Source of the DNA: Lepidurus packardi
Taxonomy: Eukaryota; Arthropoda; Branchiopoda; Notostraca; Triopsidae
Assembly (NCBI GenBank): GCA_023053545.1
Contig: JAKZAN010000007.1
Span: 6,386,001-6,450,000, forward strand
Direction of reading: 5' to 3'
Length of the DNA stretch: 64,000 nucleotides
Positions 10,434-21,000 of this stretch are shown one piece after another (positions within the stretch are counted from its first letter, which is position 1; each line of letters begins with the position of its first letter). A program made the position numbers and the translations under genes. Below the pieces are notes generated by a model that made no database searches, was not told where the DNA came from, and saw only the letters and a list, made by a program, of their open reading frames with translations.

Positions 10434-11516
10434 ATGACCACGTCACCAACCCCAACGGCAGCAGCAGCCCACCAGATGGAGGAAGATGCTGGGGAAGGAA
10501 GTTTTCCCACCACACGCCTGATGAGGAGTTTTTTGGCCTCACAACAAGCCGTACTGGACGCATTAACGAAACAGACGACTAATCCACCACTACCTGGGAA
10601 AATCAGCAGCCAGAGCCTTGCTACCATGGCGATCTTTTCCGGCGGCCCCGAGGAGGACGTGGAGCATTGGGCTGAAACCCTCTCTCGAATAGGGAAAGTA
10701 GAAGGCTGGACACCGGAGCAGCATTTACGAGCCGCCCTGAGTAAGATCGCGGGTCCTGTTGTCCACTGGAACGACTCGCGCGGCGGCGCTTGTAAAAACT
10801 GGGATGACTGGAAAATAGCTCTACAAAAGGCGTTTGGAAGGCCACTCTCGTTAGAACAATGGAGCGCAAAAATTCAGGCCCGGGTCCAACAAGCAGGGGA
10901 GAGTACCGCAAGTTATTTATACGATAAACTACGACTTTGCGAACGCTGCCCAATCCAACTAAAAGAAAAAGAACAAATTGAGCGTCTCGCCCGCGGATTA
11001 CGACGACCTGATGTAGCTGCGGCTGTTATGGCCAGACGACCAAACACAGTGGACAGCTTCATTGATTTAATCAACCACGTCGAAACTACGACTTGTAGCT
11101 ATAACGCTCCTATCGCGCCCGTCACCTCCGTGCAGGAGTCGACACTTCCCCCTCGAAATTCTGCATTGAGCCCATTACCGTTATACCCGCCCGTTAGTCC
11201 CCAAGTCAAACCCAGCTCACCTACGTCAGATACCCTGCCGGCTACAATCGAGCAGCTACTTACCCGTATGAGTTCCCTAGAGCAAACCATGCGAACTCAG
11301 AAGTCGGAGCACAATCGGCAACCGTCCCGCCGGCCGACTTGCTATCAGTGTGGTCGAGAAGGGCACATCGCCCGCGACTGCCGAAATCGAAACAATTCGC
11401 CTCGAAATCTACAAGAATCCATTGTATGTTTCCGATGCGATAAGGCTGGCCACATTGCCCGGAACTGCCCTACTCGAGTGCCACCCACATCGGAAAACTC
11501 CTCAGCCGACCTGTAG
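10434..11516 (+). CDS. gag: Retrotransposon Gag polyprotein
   Basis: A 360-residue Gag. The N-terminal and middle part is a retrotransposon capsid-like helical region (WxxxLSRIGKVEGWTPEQHLRA-type start, then WDDWKIALQKAFG and AASYLYDK-like blocks). A proline-rich linker follows, then two CCHC zinc knuckles of the CX2CX4HX4C form: CYQCGREGHIARDC at residues 303-316 and CFRCDKAGHIARNC at 332-345. Gag forms the particle and the knuckles bind the RNA genome. The start at 10434 follows a 261-nt leader after the LTR and sits in an AAAATGA context. The frame ends with TAG at 11514-11516, while pol is open in the -1 frame from 11444, so the products are probably joined by frameshifting. Confidence 0.9.
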   Translation: MTTSPTPTAAAAHQMEEDAGEGSFPTTRLMRSFLASQQAVLDALTKQTTNPPLPGKISSQSLATMAIFSGGPEEDVEHWAETLSRIGKVEGWTPEQHLRAALSKIAGPVVHWNDSRGGACKNWDDWKIALQKAFGRPLSLEQWSAKIQARVQQAGESTASYLYDKLRLCERCPIQLKEKEQIERLARGLRRPDVAAAVMARRPNTVDSFIDLINHVETTTCSYNAPIAPVTSVQESTLPPRNSALSPLPLYPPVSPQVKPSSPTSDTLPATIEQLLTRMSSLEQTMRTQKSEHNRQPSRRPTCYQCGREGHIARDCRNRNNSPRNLQESIVCFRCDKAGHIARNCPTRVPPTSENSSADL

Positions 11517-14500
11517 GAGCAGGGCCGGCTGTAAGTCCTAAAGGCTCCAGCGTGGTTACTGTAGATGGAACGATATCCGATCGAAGAATAGGTTTACCCG
11601 TGATTCACTTGGATGTCGGGGGAGTAGGTCAGGTAACCGGTCTTGTCGATTCAGGCGCTTCGTGTTCCCTCATTTGTGCTTGTACCCTGCCGCAGCATTC
11701 AGAGATCCAACCATATTTTGGAACTCCACTAACTGACGCCGGGAATGGAGTTGTGCCAGTATTAGGAACAATTATGCTAGAAATCACCCCGACCACCTTG
11801 AACCGTCCATGTATGCATCAATTTTTAGTAGTTAATCAAGCCCCCTTCCCGGTTATACTCGGTGTAGACTGGATGGCTGTTGCAAATGTCAGTGTCCTTA
11901 GTTCCGAAGGACAAATAAAAGTAATGTATGATGCAGAAACCTTGTCAAAACATGTACTGTATGCCCCACCTAAAATAGAAACCACAGTTGCTCCCTGCAA
12001 TACCCTTGAAAAATCGGCTCCTAGTTCGGAAAAATCATTTCTTCAAGATTTTCAGGTTATGGACGATCATTCCGAAGGGTTCTTAGGTGTGCTCAGGTCT
12101 TCCGAAACGGCCGTTATTCCTCCGGGTTCACTGTGTTTTGTACCAGCTTATGTCCCTAGAAACTCTCCAAATACCATTATAGCAGCAGCGGTCCTTAGGG
12201 CCAACCCAGGCGACGAATGGATTACCCCGTCGAGCCTCCTACAAGCTAAGAATGGAAAGACCTTTGTTCCCGTTCTCAATATTGGAAAACACCGTTTGAC
12301 CATCCACCCCCATACAAAACTAGGGCTAGCTAGCTCTCCGCAATCGGTCTCGGTCCCCATTGACTCTCCCGGTAGCCAAGGGACAGTAGCTACCGTAAAC
12401 CACCGTTCTTCAAGTAATTCCACTCTCCCGTTTAACGACACTCAGTTCGGGGAAACTTTAAGCCAGGACCAGAGACGAGAGTTGTCAGACCTTCTGAATT
12501 CATACTCTCAATGTTTTGCAACCTCCGACAAACCTCTGCAAGGTACAAGTTTGGTCGATCATCAGATCCACACGGAACAACCAATTCCCTTGCATGTTCC
12601 TCCTCGACGGGTATCCGCTGCAGAACGACAAATCATTTCAGAACAAGTCACCAAGATGTTGGACGCAGGCATCATTACTCCTTCTACCAGTCCATGGTCT
12701 TCTCCCGTCGTGCTTGTCAAAAAGAAAAATGGCGAACTACGGTTCTGTGTAGACTATCGACGACTAAACAGTATCACGAAGAAGGACGTTTACCCCCTTC
12801 CACGTATCGACGACATTCTTGATCGAATTGGAAACGCCGTCTTCTTTACATCTTTGGATCTGGCTAGTGGGTACTGGCAGGTAACGGTCAACCCCTCAGA
12901 CCGGGAGAAAACGGCTTTCGTTACTCCCGATGGGCTTTACGAATTTCAACGGATGCCTTTCGGATTGTGTAATGCCCCGGCCACTTTCCAGCGTCTGATG
13001 GACCGAGTACTTGCGGGACTCAAATGGTCTCACTGTCTAGTATACTTAGATGACATACTCATCTTTGGGCGTACCTTTTCGGAACATCAGGATAGACTAC
13101 GACTGGTATTAGAAGCTATACGACATTCGAATCTTACACTAAACCTGGACAAATGCACCTTTGCTCGTCCGGAAGTCGTGTTCCTAGGGCATCGCGTTAA
13201 CTGCCATGGGATTGGCCCGGATTCCCAGAGGGCTGAAGCCATTATAAACTATCCCCAACCTAGTAACCTCAAACAACTCAGGCGGTTTCTTGGCATGCTG
13301 GGATATTATAGACGCTTTATCCGGGGTTTCGCCGCCATAGCCCGTCCCCTGTATGGTCTGTTAAAAAAGGCAACGACTTGGAACTGGACGGAGCAAAGCA
13401 GTGCATCATTCCTTCACTTAAAACAGGCTCTACGTACCGCCCCGATTTTAAACCATTTCCAAGAGGAACGGGAGATTGAAATCCATACGGATGCCAGTTA
13501 CGAAGGGCTTGGCGCCGTTCTAGTACAACGACAGGGTAACGAAGAATTCACCATTGCCTATATTAGCAGAAGACTCTCGGATCCGGAATCTCGATACCAC
13601 AGTAATGAACTGGAATGTCTTGCCGTGGTTTGGGCCGTTACGAAGTGGAGGTCCTATATTTTTGGTCGGCCCTTTAAGGTCATCACGGATAATACCGCGG
13701 TCACCTACCTCTTTCACAAACAGGAGGTCAATGCAAAATTTAGCCGGTGGGTTCTTGCTCTTCAGGAATATGACATTACCTTCCAGCACAGAAAAGGAAA
13801 AGCCAATGTTGTCGCAGATGCCCTATCGCGCGCACCAACAGGAGCCGGCGAAGAAACTCAGCCACCAGACCACATGGCTATTTGCACGCTATTATACAAA
13901 GTCCAACCTTCAGTACTCTTGGCTGAGCAGTACACCGATCCGCAGTTCTCGCATCTATTATTGCTCTTAAACGACCCCGCAGCCTTATCAAAATTTCCTG
14001 ACAGCGACGGTATTTCCACTCAATTCTCGCTTCGCCACGGGCTACTTTACCGGAAAGGTAATGGCCGAGGTCGAAAGTTGCTGCTTGCGTTACCCCGAAC
14101 GTTCCGTCGGGACGTTCTGCGTAGCTGTCACGACAGTTTTGCAGGAGGCCATCTCGGTCTTACAAAAACCTTAGACAAAGTTAAGTCCCGATACTGGTGG
14201 CCCAGGCTTACCTCAACGGTTCGACGGTATGTTAAATCTTGCCCCACCTGTCAACAAAGGAAGATTCCCCCCGGCCCACCACTAGGCTTCTTGCAACCAA
14301 TTCCTCCTCCGGATCAACCATTTCGTCTGCTGGGCATTGATCACGTTGGCCCTTTTCCTCTCACTCCCCGTGGAAATCGGCACTTGCTAGTTGCGATCGA
14401 CTACCACAGTAAATGGGTCGAGGTACGAGCCGTTCCCGATACATCCTCTAAAAATGTTGTTGACTTTCTCATGGAACAAATAATCCTACGGCATGGAACA

Positions 14501-15487
14501 CCTGAGGCGCTGATTAGCGATAGAGGAACAGGATTTACCGCACGTCAGATGGAAGAAACCCTAGAACGCCTGAAAATCCGGCATTCGATGACAGCCGCCT
14601 ATCACCCCCAAGCAAATGGGCTCTGTGAGCGAGTTAATCGTACACTGACCGAAATCGTTGCAGGTTTGATCGAATCCGACCAGCATCAATGGGATTCCTT
14701 AGTCCAAACAGCGGCCTTCTGTGTCAATACTGCCATGCAAGAAACCACCGGAATAAGCCCCTTTCAATTGGTATATGGACGTCTTCCAGTGTTACCCGAA
14801 GAGACGCTATTCCCGTGGCCGGAAGATGTGTCAGAAACTTATCCCGAGTTTCTTGGACGCGTCGAGGCCGTACGAAGAGCAACCATGGAGCGAATCTTGG
14901 TTAAACAGAAAGCGCAGAAACTCCGTTACGACAAACACCATCGGGCTCCACCTGTCTTCAAACCTGGTGATCTGGTATGGGTCCAGCGGCGTCTCCGAAC
15001 GAAGGGCCAGTCACCTAAACTCCGTCCAAAATATATCGGACCCTTTTCCATTGCCAGAAATATTACAGAAGTCACCTACCAAATCGAAGACCTACCCGGA
15101 CAGGAAACAAAACGTCGACTTCGGATATTTCCCGCCCACGTCAGTCAACTAAGGAAATTTGTACCCGGTTATGTGTCCGACGAAGAAAGTGACGAAGAAG
15201 ATGGAGAAGATGACGGTGAAATTGTAGACATAGACGACAACACGACCTCTAACCAGAGTGAGGAAAATAGAGAATCGGACGATGATCTCCCTTTGGCGCA
15301 GCTCTTGAAACACCATGGAACAGAAGGAGTGAACGATGCTGATGATGACCTGCCATTGTCCGAGTTGGTGAAAACCTGGAGACCTGCCGGGGTCGGAGAG
15401 GGTCACTTGGTCGCTCGGGAGAGCGATTTAAGTCAGGAAGGGCCGAGTGTAGCGAATGACCCTTTTGAAAACGTTGGTCTTGGTTAA
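11444..15487 (+). CDS. pol: Retrotransposon Pol polyprotein (PR-RT-RH-IN)
   Basis: Open in the -1 frame relative to gag from 11444, after a stop at 11441-11443. Positions below count from a GTG at 11552, since no ATG is available. The aspartic protease carries DSGA at 33. Reverse transcriptase has FCVDYRRLN near 398 and the catalytic YLDD at 498-501. RNase H has TDAS with its Asp at 647. Integrase has an HHCC finger starting near His 860 (HDSFAGGH ... CPTC), then D930, D990 and E1026, spaced D-59-D-35-E, and a GPF segment of GPY/F type. A long acidic tail follows, with two DDDLPL motifs. The stop (15485-15487) lies inside the 3' LTR, so the last codons are LTR-encoded. No disabling change is seen. 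Confidence 0.93.
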   Translation, partial: GWPHCPELPYSSATHIGKLLSRPVGAGPAVSPKGSSVVTVDGTISDRRIGLPVIHLDVGGVGQVTGLVDSGASCSLICACTLPQHSEIQPYFGTPLTDAGNGVVPVLGTIMLEITPTTLNRPCMHQFLVVNQAPFPVILGVDWMAVANVSVLSSEGQIKVMYDAETLSKHVLYAPPKIETTVAPCNTLEKSAPSSEKSFLQDFQVMDDHSEGFLGVLRSSETAVIPPGSLCFVPAYVPRNSPNTIIAAAVLRANPGDEWITPSSLLQAKNGKTFVPVLNIGKHRLTIHPHTKLGLASSPQSVSVPIDSPGSQGTVATVNHRSSSNSTLPFNDTQFGETLSQDQRRELSDLLNSYSQCFATSDKPLQGTSLVDHQIHTEQPIPLHVPPRRVSAAERQIISEQVTKMLDAGIITPSTSPWSSPVVLVKKKNGELRFCVDYRRLNSITKKDVYPLPRIDDILDRIGNAVFFTSLDLASGYWQVTVNPSDREKTAFVTPDGLYEFQRMPFGLCNAPATFQRLMDRVLAGLKWSHCLVYLDDILIFGRTFSEHQDRLRLVLEAIRHSNLTLNLDKCTFARPEVVFLGHRVNCHGIGPDSQRAEAIINYPQPSNLKQLRRFLGMLGYYRRFIRGFAAIARPLYGLLKKATTWNWTEQSSASFLHLKQALRTAPILNHFQEEREIEIHTDASYEGLGAVLVQRQGNEEFTIAYISRRLSDPESRYHSNELECLAVVWAVTKWRSYIFGRPFKVITDNTAVTYLFHKQEVNAKFSRWVLALQEYDITFQHRKGKANVVADALSRAPTGAGEETQPPDHMAICTLLYKVQPSVLLAEQYTDPQFSHLLLLLNDPAALSKFPDSDGISTQFSLRHGLLYRKGNGRGRKLLLALPRTFRRDVLRSCHDSFAGGHLGLTKTLDKVKSRYWWPRLTSTVRRYVKSCPTCQQRKIPPGPPLGFLQPIPPPDQPFRLLGIDHVGPFPLTPRGNRHLLVAIDYHSKWVEVRAVPDTSSKNVVDFLMEQIILRHGTPEALISDRGTGFTARQMEETLERLKIRHSMTAAYHPQANGLCERVNRTLTEIVAGLIESDQHQWDSLVQTAAFCVNTAMQETTGISPFQLVYGRLPVLPEETLFPWPEDVSETYPEFLGRVEAVRRATMERILVKQKAQKLRYDKHHRAPPVFKPGDLVWVQRRLRTKGQSPKLRPKYIGPFSIARNITEVTYQIEDLPGQETKRRLRIFPAHVSQLRKFVPGYVSDEESDEEDGEDDGEIVDIDDNTTSNQSEENRESDDDLPLAQLLKHHGTEGVNDADDDLPLSELVKTWRPAGVGEGHLVARESDLSQEGPSVANDPFENVGLG
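11492..11498 (+). promoter_or_regulatory. Candidate -1 frameshift site GGAAAAC
   Basis: In the gag frame the codons are GAA AAC. A-site AAC slipping to AAA fits known -1 slippery sites, but the P-site GAA to GGA is not a perfect re-pairing, so the heptamer is imperfect. It lies inside the 11444-11516 overlap where the shift must occur, 18 nt before the gag stop. No downstream pseudoknot was examined. Confidence 0.4.
15435..15447 (+). promoter_or_regulatory. Polypurine tract region
   Basis: AGGAAGGGCCGAG lies immediately before the 3' LTR at the usual place for plus-strand priming. It is interrupted by CC and is within the pol reading frame. Confidence 0.55.
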
Positions 15488-15685
15488 TTTGCATGTTTGG
15501 GAGTAAGTGGCGGATTCTTGGAGAATGGCAAGGTCAGGTCAATGAAGGACAAACGTTGAAGGAAGCATGTTCGCTAAGAAAGGGGTCGCCAAGTGGTATA
15601 AAAAGATACGCCAATGTACAGACGAGGCAGTTGGGTTTTAGACCAAGCAAAAAAATACAGCGTTGAAAAAAAACCATCCGTGACA
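15448..15685 (+). repeat. 3' LTR (238 bp)
   Basis: Same length and apparently identical sequence to 9935-10172, starting TGTAGCG and ending TGACA. The pol frame continues 40 nt into it. It is followed by the second ATAT of the target-site duplication. Confidence 0.95.
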
Positions 15686-15689
15686 ATAT

Positions 15690-18078
15690 AATCGAATCCG
15701 CCAAGCACCCAGTCTTGATTAGACGCTGATGTAGATTACTGACCAATTTAACCGAAGAATAGTTTGAATAAACTTGCAGGATCTTACCGTTGTGCCAAGA
15801 CCGAATCCACTCGGCCCAAACAATCAAAACAATCTTATTTTGCCCAAAACAGTTTCCTACAGTAGTATTCCTTAATTATGCTACCCTTGGCGTAAGCTGA
15901 TCACTTCCTTGACTTGCTGTATACAGCCTCCAATTCTCTAGAGATTACCTCAGGCGGATAAAAACTTTTTGGATTCAGGATAGGTACAAGCACAGATTTC
16001 TTCGAGCAATCACACAATCTTACTCGAGGTCTTGTAAAAAGTAGTCTAGTAAAACAAGTTCCTTTAACAAATCTAAACGCCCTACATTTGTCATTGTAAT
16101 TCTTGTGATCTAAGGCAAGCGTCATGTAGCTCATTTATAAGTTAATCATGGTTGCTGCCTGACTTTGATAATTAGCTATAATGCAGCAGTCCAAACGAAC
16201 CGCTGGTCTATTCAGTAAAGCACAACACAGGAACCTTTTTTCCCAAAACCATTGTTTAAGCAAATATAAACTGACTGTATTCGAAACCGTAGGAGCTTAT
16301 ATACGGGTAGTTCAGGACGCAAATATAGAAAGTACAATACAACAATAAGTCGTCCGAGTGCGGTCAATCAACAGTACAAGTAGAATAAGGTCAGATCACA
16401 GACTTACGTCAAATACCAAACAGAATCCCCCAACACCAAGGTTAATTAATACGAATACACATCCTTACACAAGTACAACATTCCCTTTCTTTCCGGGGCA
16501 TACATTTATCAAGGATACGATCATACGCTTTGAAACTCTCGATGTGGCCGTCACGAAAAAAATGCTTTCCTATTTTAGAGCTCCGGAAATTCTATGGGTC
16601 AAAGTAATATTCGTTACACCATAAGTAATAAGTTTACCAGTCATACTTGGTGTCTTACAAGAAGAATGGAACGAAGAAAAAAGTCAGCAGCAGCATCATA
16701 CGTTCCCAAAGAAAAGTTTCGAACTTCTCGTCCTTTATTTTTTGTATTTAAGGTTTTTATTTTTTACTTAAGGTATTAATTAAAAGCATAATTCGGGCAA
16801 TGGTCTTCTTAGTTAAAACTTGTTACTAAACAACAAAGGATGAGGCTGTTGGGGTAACATTCAACTTTCACTGTACGTTTTAGTCATATCAATATCCATT
16901 CGTTTTATTTCTCAGTTGTCAAAAACCATACTGAACACATAATATTTATTCTTTTGGTTCTGAGCACCCTCGGGCGTCAGCCGCGGCAAAGCATGGCGAG
17001 AAAAATACAGATCACGTGCAACACTGTTGGTTTATGTGTTTTGCTGCTTTTAAGCCAACTCCTACAACATGCCTAAACCCGCTTTTATGCGGCTTGCGGC
17101 GGATTGCCGCGGTCTGGAAAAACTGGAAAGATGGGGTTGCAATAGCCTAACGTACAAAATGTTTATGCTGTTTACTAATTTCAAGGCGAAAACTTCGCAG
17201 AAAACGCGCTAAAACACAAAACAGCAGCACTTGCTGTCACCGAAACGCGCGCGCGAACGCTGCAACTTTAGTTTTTATGGGAATGATTCCTTTCAATTAC
17301 GATATTACTTCTTTCATACATATATAAAAAAGCATAAATTTCTCATTTCATAGATTCTGTAGATGTGATATGCAATGACTTAATTTTAGAAACTATTTTT
17401 CCGTTTTCCGACAATTTAAACTTAAATGGATGACAGTCTGACCATCTAGAGGAGCTATATCGTATTATTTCTGATATCTTAATTCGAAGTATTGTATCAT
17501 GGGAAGAAAAGCGATACTAATCTTTTGCTGATGTGAGATGTGATGTTATTTCTTTGCTTTCCACTGTTGTCCCATTTAATTTAGTTAAACTACACTAAGT
17601 ACCGAAAGTCGTAAATGAATTTTGTCGGAGGCTGAAGCTTGGTATATCGTTTTCCATAATGCATCATCTTGGACATCAGATCTGGATTTGAGGTATAGAA
17701 ATTACCATTGCATTATCATATCCTGTGGTGATCATAATATGAATACGATTCGGACAATATAGTTCGCTTGTCATTCATGTAAAAAAGGCGTGATTCGAAA
17801 GTTTTGTAGCTAGTTTTTTGTTTTGTCGTCACTATATACTAATATTGACTTGTCATACTTTGTCAGAATGGTTAAAAATTTTCAAAAATTCACTGTTTAA
17901 AACAAGGATGTCCTTTGGTGATGTTATTCATATTGTAAATATTTTTTTAATTTGCTGCTGCAAAAGCACTAAGCAGTGATATTGTAAGCTAACGTTAGTT
18001 CTAGTCATATGACATGACTATTTATGGTAAAGAAGCGAAGCCGTTCCATGTAAACGCATAAATTCATTGTCTTGTAGA
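15690..18078. other. Upstream region of ORP copy B
   Basis: Continuation of the copy B upstream region, matching 4176-6559 at an offset of 11,514 and then 11,519 bp. The only difference I saw is five extra bases (GCATT) near 17709-17713. No gene is recognised. Confidence 0.6.
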
Positions 18079-21000
18079 ATGACAAGCACAGGTTTACGAC
18101 ATATTGCTACTGAGCCGGCCAGCCTTGATCTGCGATATAGCAACTCACTGAAAGAAAAGATGGAACGTAGCCCTCGTCTGAAGCAAAAATCAAAATCTCA
18201 AACAGGATTACTATCTGACTCGGTACGTTTCCAGCTCTCATTTTTCCGTATTAAGGTTAGAGCACCTACTATTTGTTCGCACATACAGGAAATAAGCGGT
18301 GACAGTCATAGCCTTTCAGCGGATTCTATAATAGACGTCAGTCACTCCCCCTCGAAGCCCGTATTGACACCGCTCGAAGTGCAAAAGAATTCAAAGAGCA
18401 AGTGGCGAAACCGTGGTAGGGATTGGGAGATCGTTGGAGGCTTGAAAGATTCAGAAATGGTTGATCAACATCCTCCCAAATCAGAAGGATTTCTTCTGAA
18501 GAAAAGGAAATGGCCCTTGAAAGGCTGGCATAAAGTAACGCAAACCTTAACTTTACCTTCCTAATATTTGTCATTAACATTGGCTCTTCCCCTGCAGCGG
18601 TATTTCGTTCTTGACAAAGGGATTTTAGTTTACGCGAAACGACCGGTCGATATCACGCGTGGGAAACCTCACGGCACAGTAGATCTAGGACAATCCGTCA
18701 TTTCCGCGAAAACGTCGCGTCGCAGAATTGATATCGATGCGGAAGTTTTTATTTATCATATAAAAGTAAGACGTGCTACCTTTCATTTCGTAACTCCATT
18801 ACTTTCTATACAAGGTCAAATCGCGTGAAACTTTTGTTCACTGGGTTGACCAACTTAAAGTGCACCGCCTCTATCGGCAACACATAGGCTTAAGTAATAA
18901 TGGGAGCCAAGCTTCCCCTTCGAATGTTACTTCCCCTGGGTCGTCCACCGATGACCCTCCAACTGCTGTTCCATCTGGACATAATATAAGTAAACGAGTC
19001 TTTTTGGTTTTTCGTTTTTAAAGTAAAACATTTTCTTGTCTTTTTCTGCAGGTTATATTGGTGTAGAGGCTTTGAAGCCCATTTCTAGAGAAAGTTCGCT
19101 CCCGCGCGGCTTAAAAGGCATGGCATCAGGCATTAACGGCTCCGTTCAGGCAAGAGGTGTCACGTGGGCCAATGACAGTACAGTAGCTTTGGAATCACTT
19201 GGAAAGGAACTAACCGTGGCTCAAGAAAAGCTTGTTCGTTTGCAAATCATCGTTGAGCAGACTCCATCTGTCAGTTCTACCATCACTGTCCACGGAGTTG
19301 ACGTAAGTGGACATTGGTCTGTGTATGGTTATGTTTTGGTTAAAACGTATGGTACTATCGTATGGCATCCTTGTATACGTGGAATAAGCGTAAAGTTGGG
19401 CTTTTTGGGGGAGCTTGTCCTAACGTCTGCCTTTGGTCTCGTTTTCCGTCTTTTAAAGCAGTTGATAGATGGAACACCCACGGCTAAAAAAGATCGCAAG
19501 AAATTTGGGTTGAGGCGCAAGAAAGTCAAAAGTACCCATATACCTGAAGTTACGCAAGCCATGTCGGTGTCCTTGACAGAAACAGATTCGGGAGCTGCTA
19601 GCGTAAGTAACCGACATGAAAATTCACCGTTATTTGTCGCTTTGCTTGCATGGGTTATATGGCTAGCCTTTTATTATGTTTTCCGAAACGATGGATTTTA
19701 TAGAATAAAAAATACCGATTTTCCACGCAGGCCGCTGGTAATCTGGAGCGACTATCTATACTGAGTAATAGCATACCATCATTAACGACTTCTAATAGTG
19801 GAGACAACACCCAATCCTTGTCTTTAGCGATGGATATCATGAACCAGGCCATGGGTTCACCTAGTGATAAATCCTTCCCCCTTACACCAACGAAAAGTGA
19901 CGATTTGTACAGCAATGCCAAAGATGGCAAGTTTTGTCTTAGTATTGGCTGTGTAAGGGTCTTATTTCCTTTTTCTAGTTCACGACAGTTTGAATTCAGC
20001 GTTGAAGATGCTGCAGTCCGAATATGACAAGTTTAAACAATGGTTAGAAGCAGCGGATTCTCTGTCCGTATCTTCGGGAAGCAGGAATCCTAACAACACA
20101 ACTTTGGTGGCTGGTTTACGCAACGCGTTGCAGCAAGCTTTGCAGCAAAATGCGGATTTGAAACAACGTTTGCAGCGTATTCGTGCTGAAACGGAAGTGA
20201 ATGACTTGCTACCACTGCCATCTATTACCGTAGATTTGGTAAGAACTTTGATTTTAAGGGTAGCGTGGAGCTGATTCTTCTTTTTTAGGCATCTCAAAGG
20301 TCTATACACCATTCCTTGTCGTACAGTAGCTCATGCGTGAGCCAGTCCGAGTTTTACGATGCCAAAGAGTATTTAACGGAAGGCGAAGCTGATGTTTTGA
20401 CTGATTCTTCTTCGGAAGCTAGTCTGTCGGTGGAAGGCGAAGAAGATGGGAGCGTGTTGAGTGAAGCCAGTGAAGTGGATACAGAGATAGTCATCCAACC
20501 AGGTTTTCAAGCTTGCATTGTTTTTATTTTCAGTTTTGACGATTTTTTTTAATTGACCATAGGACCGCCGCTAGGTGCTTTGTCCTGTAGCACAGGGCGT
20601 AGAACTCGGCTTCCGGCACCAATGCCCAGTACGGAAGATTTGAGCTTGTGGAATTTGCTTAGACGCAACATTGGGAAGGACTTATCCAAGGTGTCCATGC
20701 CCGTTGCCCTTAACGAACCCATTAGTAATAACCTTTTACCGTTTGCAAGTGTTCATTTCATTCAACAATGACAATTTTTCTTCAAGGTATGCTCCAACGA
20801 TTGTGCGAAGAACTAGAGTACTGTGAACTGCTAGATAAAGCAGCTGAAACGGAAGATCCGTATGAACGACTAGTCTTGGTAACTGCCTTTGCGGTATCAC
20901 CGTACGGCTCGTCCCATTTCAGGGCGGGACACAAGCCTTTCAATCCGCTTTTGGGCGAAACTTTTGAATGCGTGCGAGGTAATTATTCCTCTTTTTTTCC

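Larger units (their letters stand above)
9935..15685 (+). mobile_element. Ty3/gypsy (Metaviridae) LTR retrotransposon, complete
   Basis: A complete 5,751-bp element: 238-bp LTR, tRNA primer site, gag, pol, purine tract, 238-bp LTR. Pol order protease-RT-RNase H-integrase defines the Ty3/gypsy class; no env frame is present. The empty site in copy A (GTTAATATAATCG near 4171) compared with the filled site in copy B shows a 4-bp target duplication ATAT (9931-9934 and 15686-15689). The two LTRs look identical by eye and all domains are open, so the insertion is young and may still be active. It lies in the same orientation as the ORP gene and about 2.4 kb upstream of its start codon in copy B. 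Confidence 0.95.

Noticed and set aside
12148..14904. Short frames inside the retrotransposon pol gene
   Set aside because: Shadows of pol in other frames, without motifs.
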